From NCBI GenBank assembly GCA_021818645.1, contig JAKATS010000064.1, positions 1 to 6,319 of the forward strand: a DNA stretch of 6,319 nucleotides, given 5' to 3'. Position 1 is the stretch's first letter. Each line of letters starts with the position of its first letter. The notes under the pieces were generated by a model. The model saw nothing but the letters and a program-made list of their open reading frames with translations. It was not told the origin of the DNA and ran no database searches. Position numbers and translations under genes: made by a program. This DNA is from Acidobacteriota bacterium. Its GTDB lineage: Bacteria > Acidobacteriota > Terriglobia > Terriglobales > SCQP01. Positions 6,142-6,319 of the stretch are shown here, one piece after another.

Positions 6142-6319
6142 TCACGGTTGCGGGTAAACGGTATGCCGGGGAGCCGGCATGGGGGCATTGCCTTTCGCGG
6201 CCCGCCAAAGAATAGCATTCAAAACCGCAGAGTTATCCTGGTCGGGTTGGCGGAAATCCATGGCCAGCGAGCGCTTTGCACCCGGCCCATGGAGGGGGTT
6301 CATGCGATAGATCAGGCCA
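6142..6319 (-). CDS. C-terminal end of a probable YncE/alkaline-phosphatase-type phosphoesterase (runs off the right edge)
   Basis: One minus-strand frame is open from the right edge to a TGA at 6144-6142 and encodes 58 residues. Recognisable blocks are YRMNPLHGPG, SLAMDFRQPD, LNAILWRAAKG and NAPMPAPRH. The pattern 'MNP, S-x-x-MDF-x-x-PD, LN-x-ILW-x-x-x-KG, then a Pro-rich end' recalls the extreme C-terminus of large bacterial proteins that join a YncE-like beta-propeller to an alkaline-phosphatase-superfamily domain. No catalytic residues fall in the visible part, so the call rests on remembered tail similarity. An internal ATG at 6303 could be mistaken for a start, but the frame stays open upstream of it. 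The terminator-like hairpin downstream fits the end of this gene. Confidence 0.55.
   Translation of the reverse strand, partial: GLIYRMNPLHGPGAKRSLAMDFRQPDQDNSAVLNAILWRAAKGNAPMPAPRHTVYPQP

Noticed and set aside
6163..6180. Perfect 7-bp inverted repeat with a 4-base loop near the right edge
   Set aside because: It lies inside the coding end of the right-edge gene and has no T-tract, so it does not look like a terminator.
1..6319. CRISPR arrays, tRNA or rRNA genes, transposases, phage or toxin-antitoxin genes
   Set aside because: No regularly spaced repeats, RNA gene signatures or mobile-element motifs were seen, and the strand is almost fully occupied by housekeeping-like genes.

Overview
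The window reads almost entirely on the minus strand, so gene order runs from the right edge to the left. It is GC-rich bacterial chromosome. The best guess for the source is Acidobacteriota. Three things point there: the amidase combines a TPR-like N-terminus, an AMIN domain and an Amidase_3 domain; the left-edge permease has an APC-family sequence of a type I associate with acidobacteria; and the right-edge fragment resembles the C-terminus of large YncE/alkaline-phosphatase-type proteins. This assignment rests on remembered family resemblance, not a search.

Layout in transcription order: (1) 6319-6142, the last 58 codons of a probable phosphoesterase-type protein, running off the right edge. 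(2) A 172-base gap with a perfect 13-bp inverted repeat followed by T5, which looks like an intrinsic terminator. (3) 5969-4998, an ABC transporter ATPase of the NatA/YhaQ type. (4) 5008-3755, its ABC-2 type permease partner (NatB/YhaP type), overlapping the ATPase by 11 bases and preceded by a good Shine-Dalgarno sequence. (5) 3748-3071, a small secreted lytic transglycosylase starting 6 bases after the permease stop, followed by a short hairpin and T7. (6) 2877-832, a secreted N-acetylmuramoyl-L-alanine amidase with its own candidate promoter. (7) 638 to the left edge, the N-terminal 212 residues of an APC-superfamily permease.

Genes 3-5 are packed like one operon: an exporter plus an envelope enzyme that cuts peptidoglycan glycan strands. 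The next gene encodes the complementary activity, cutting the peptide stem from the glycan. The block therefore suggests envelope maintenance or remodelling, although the exporter's substrate cannot be read from the sequence. No RNA genes, CRISPR arrays, insertion sequences or phage genes were seen, and no gap exceeds 300 bases. I did not find a convincing undescribed system. The points most worth a second look are the coupling of the transglycosylase to the exporter and the hairpin leader in front of the ATPase.
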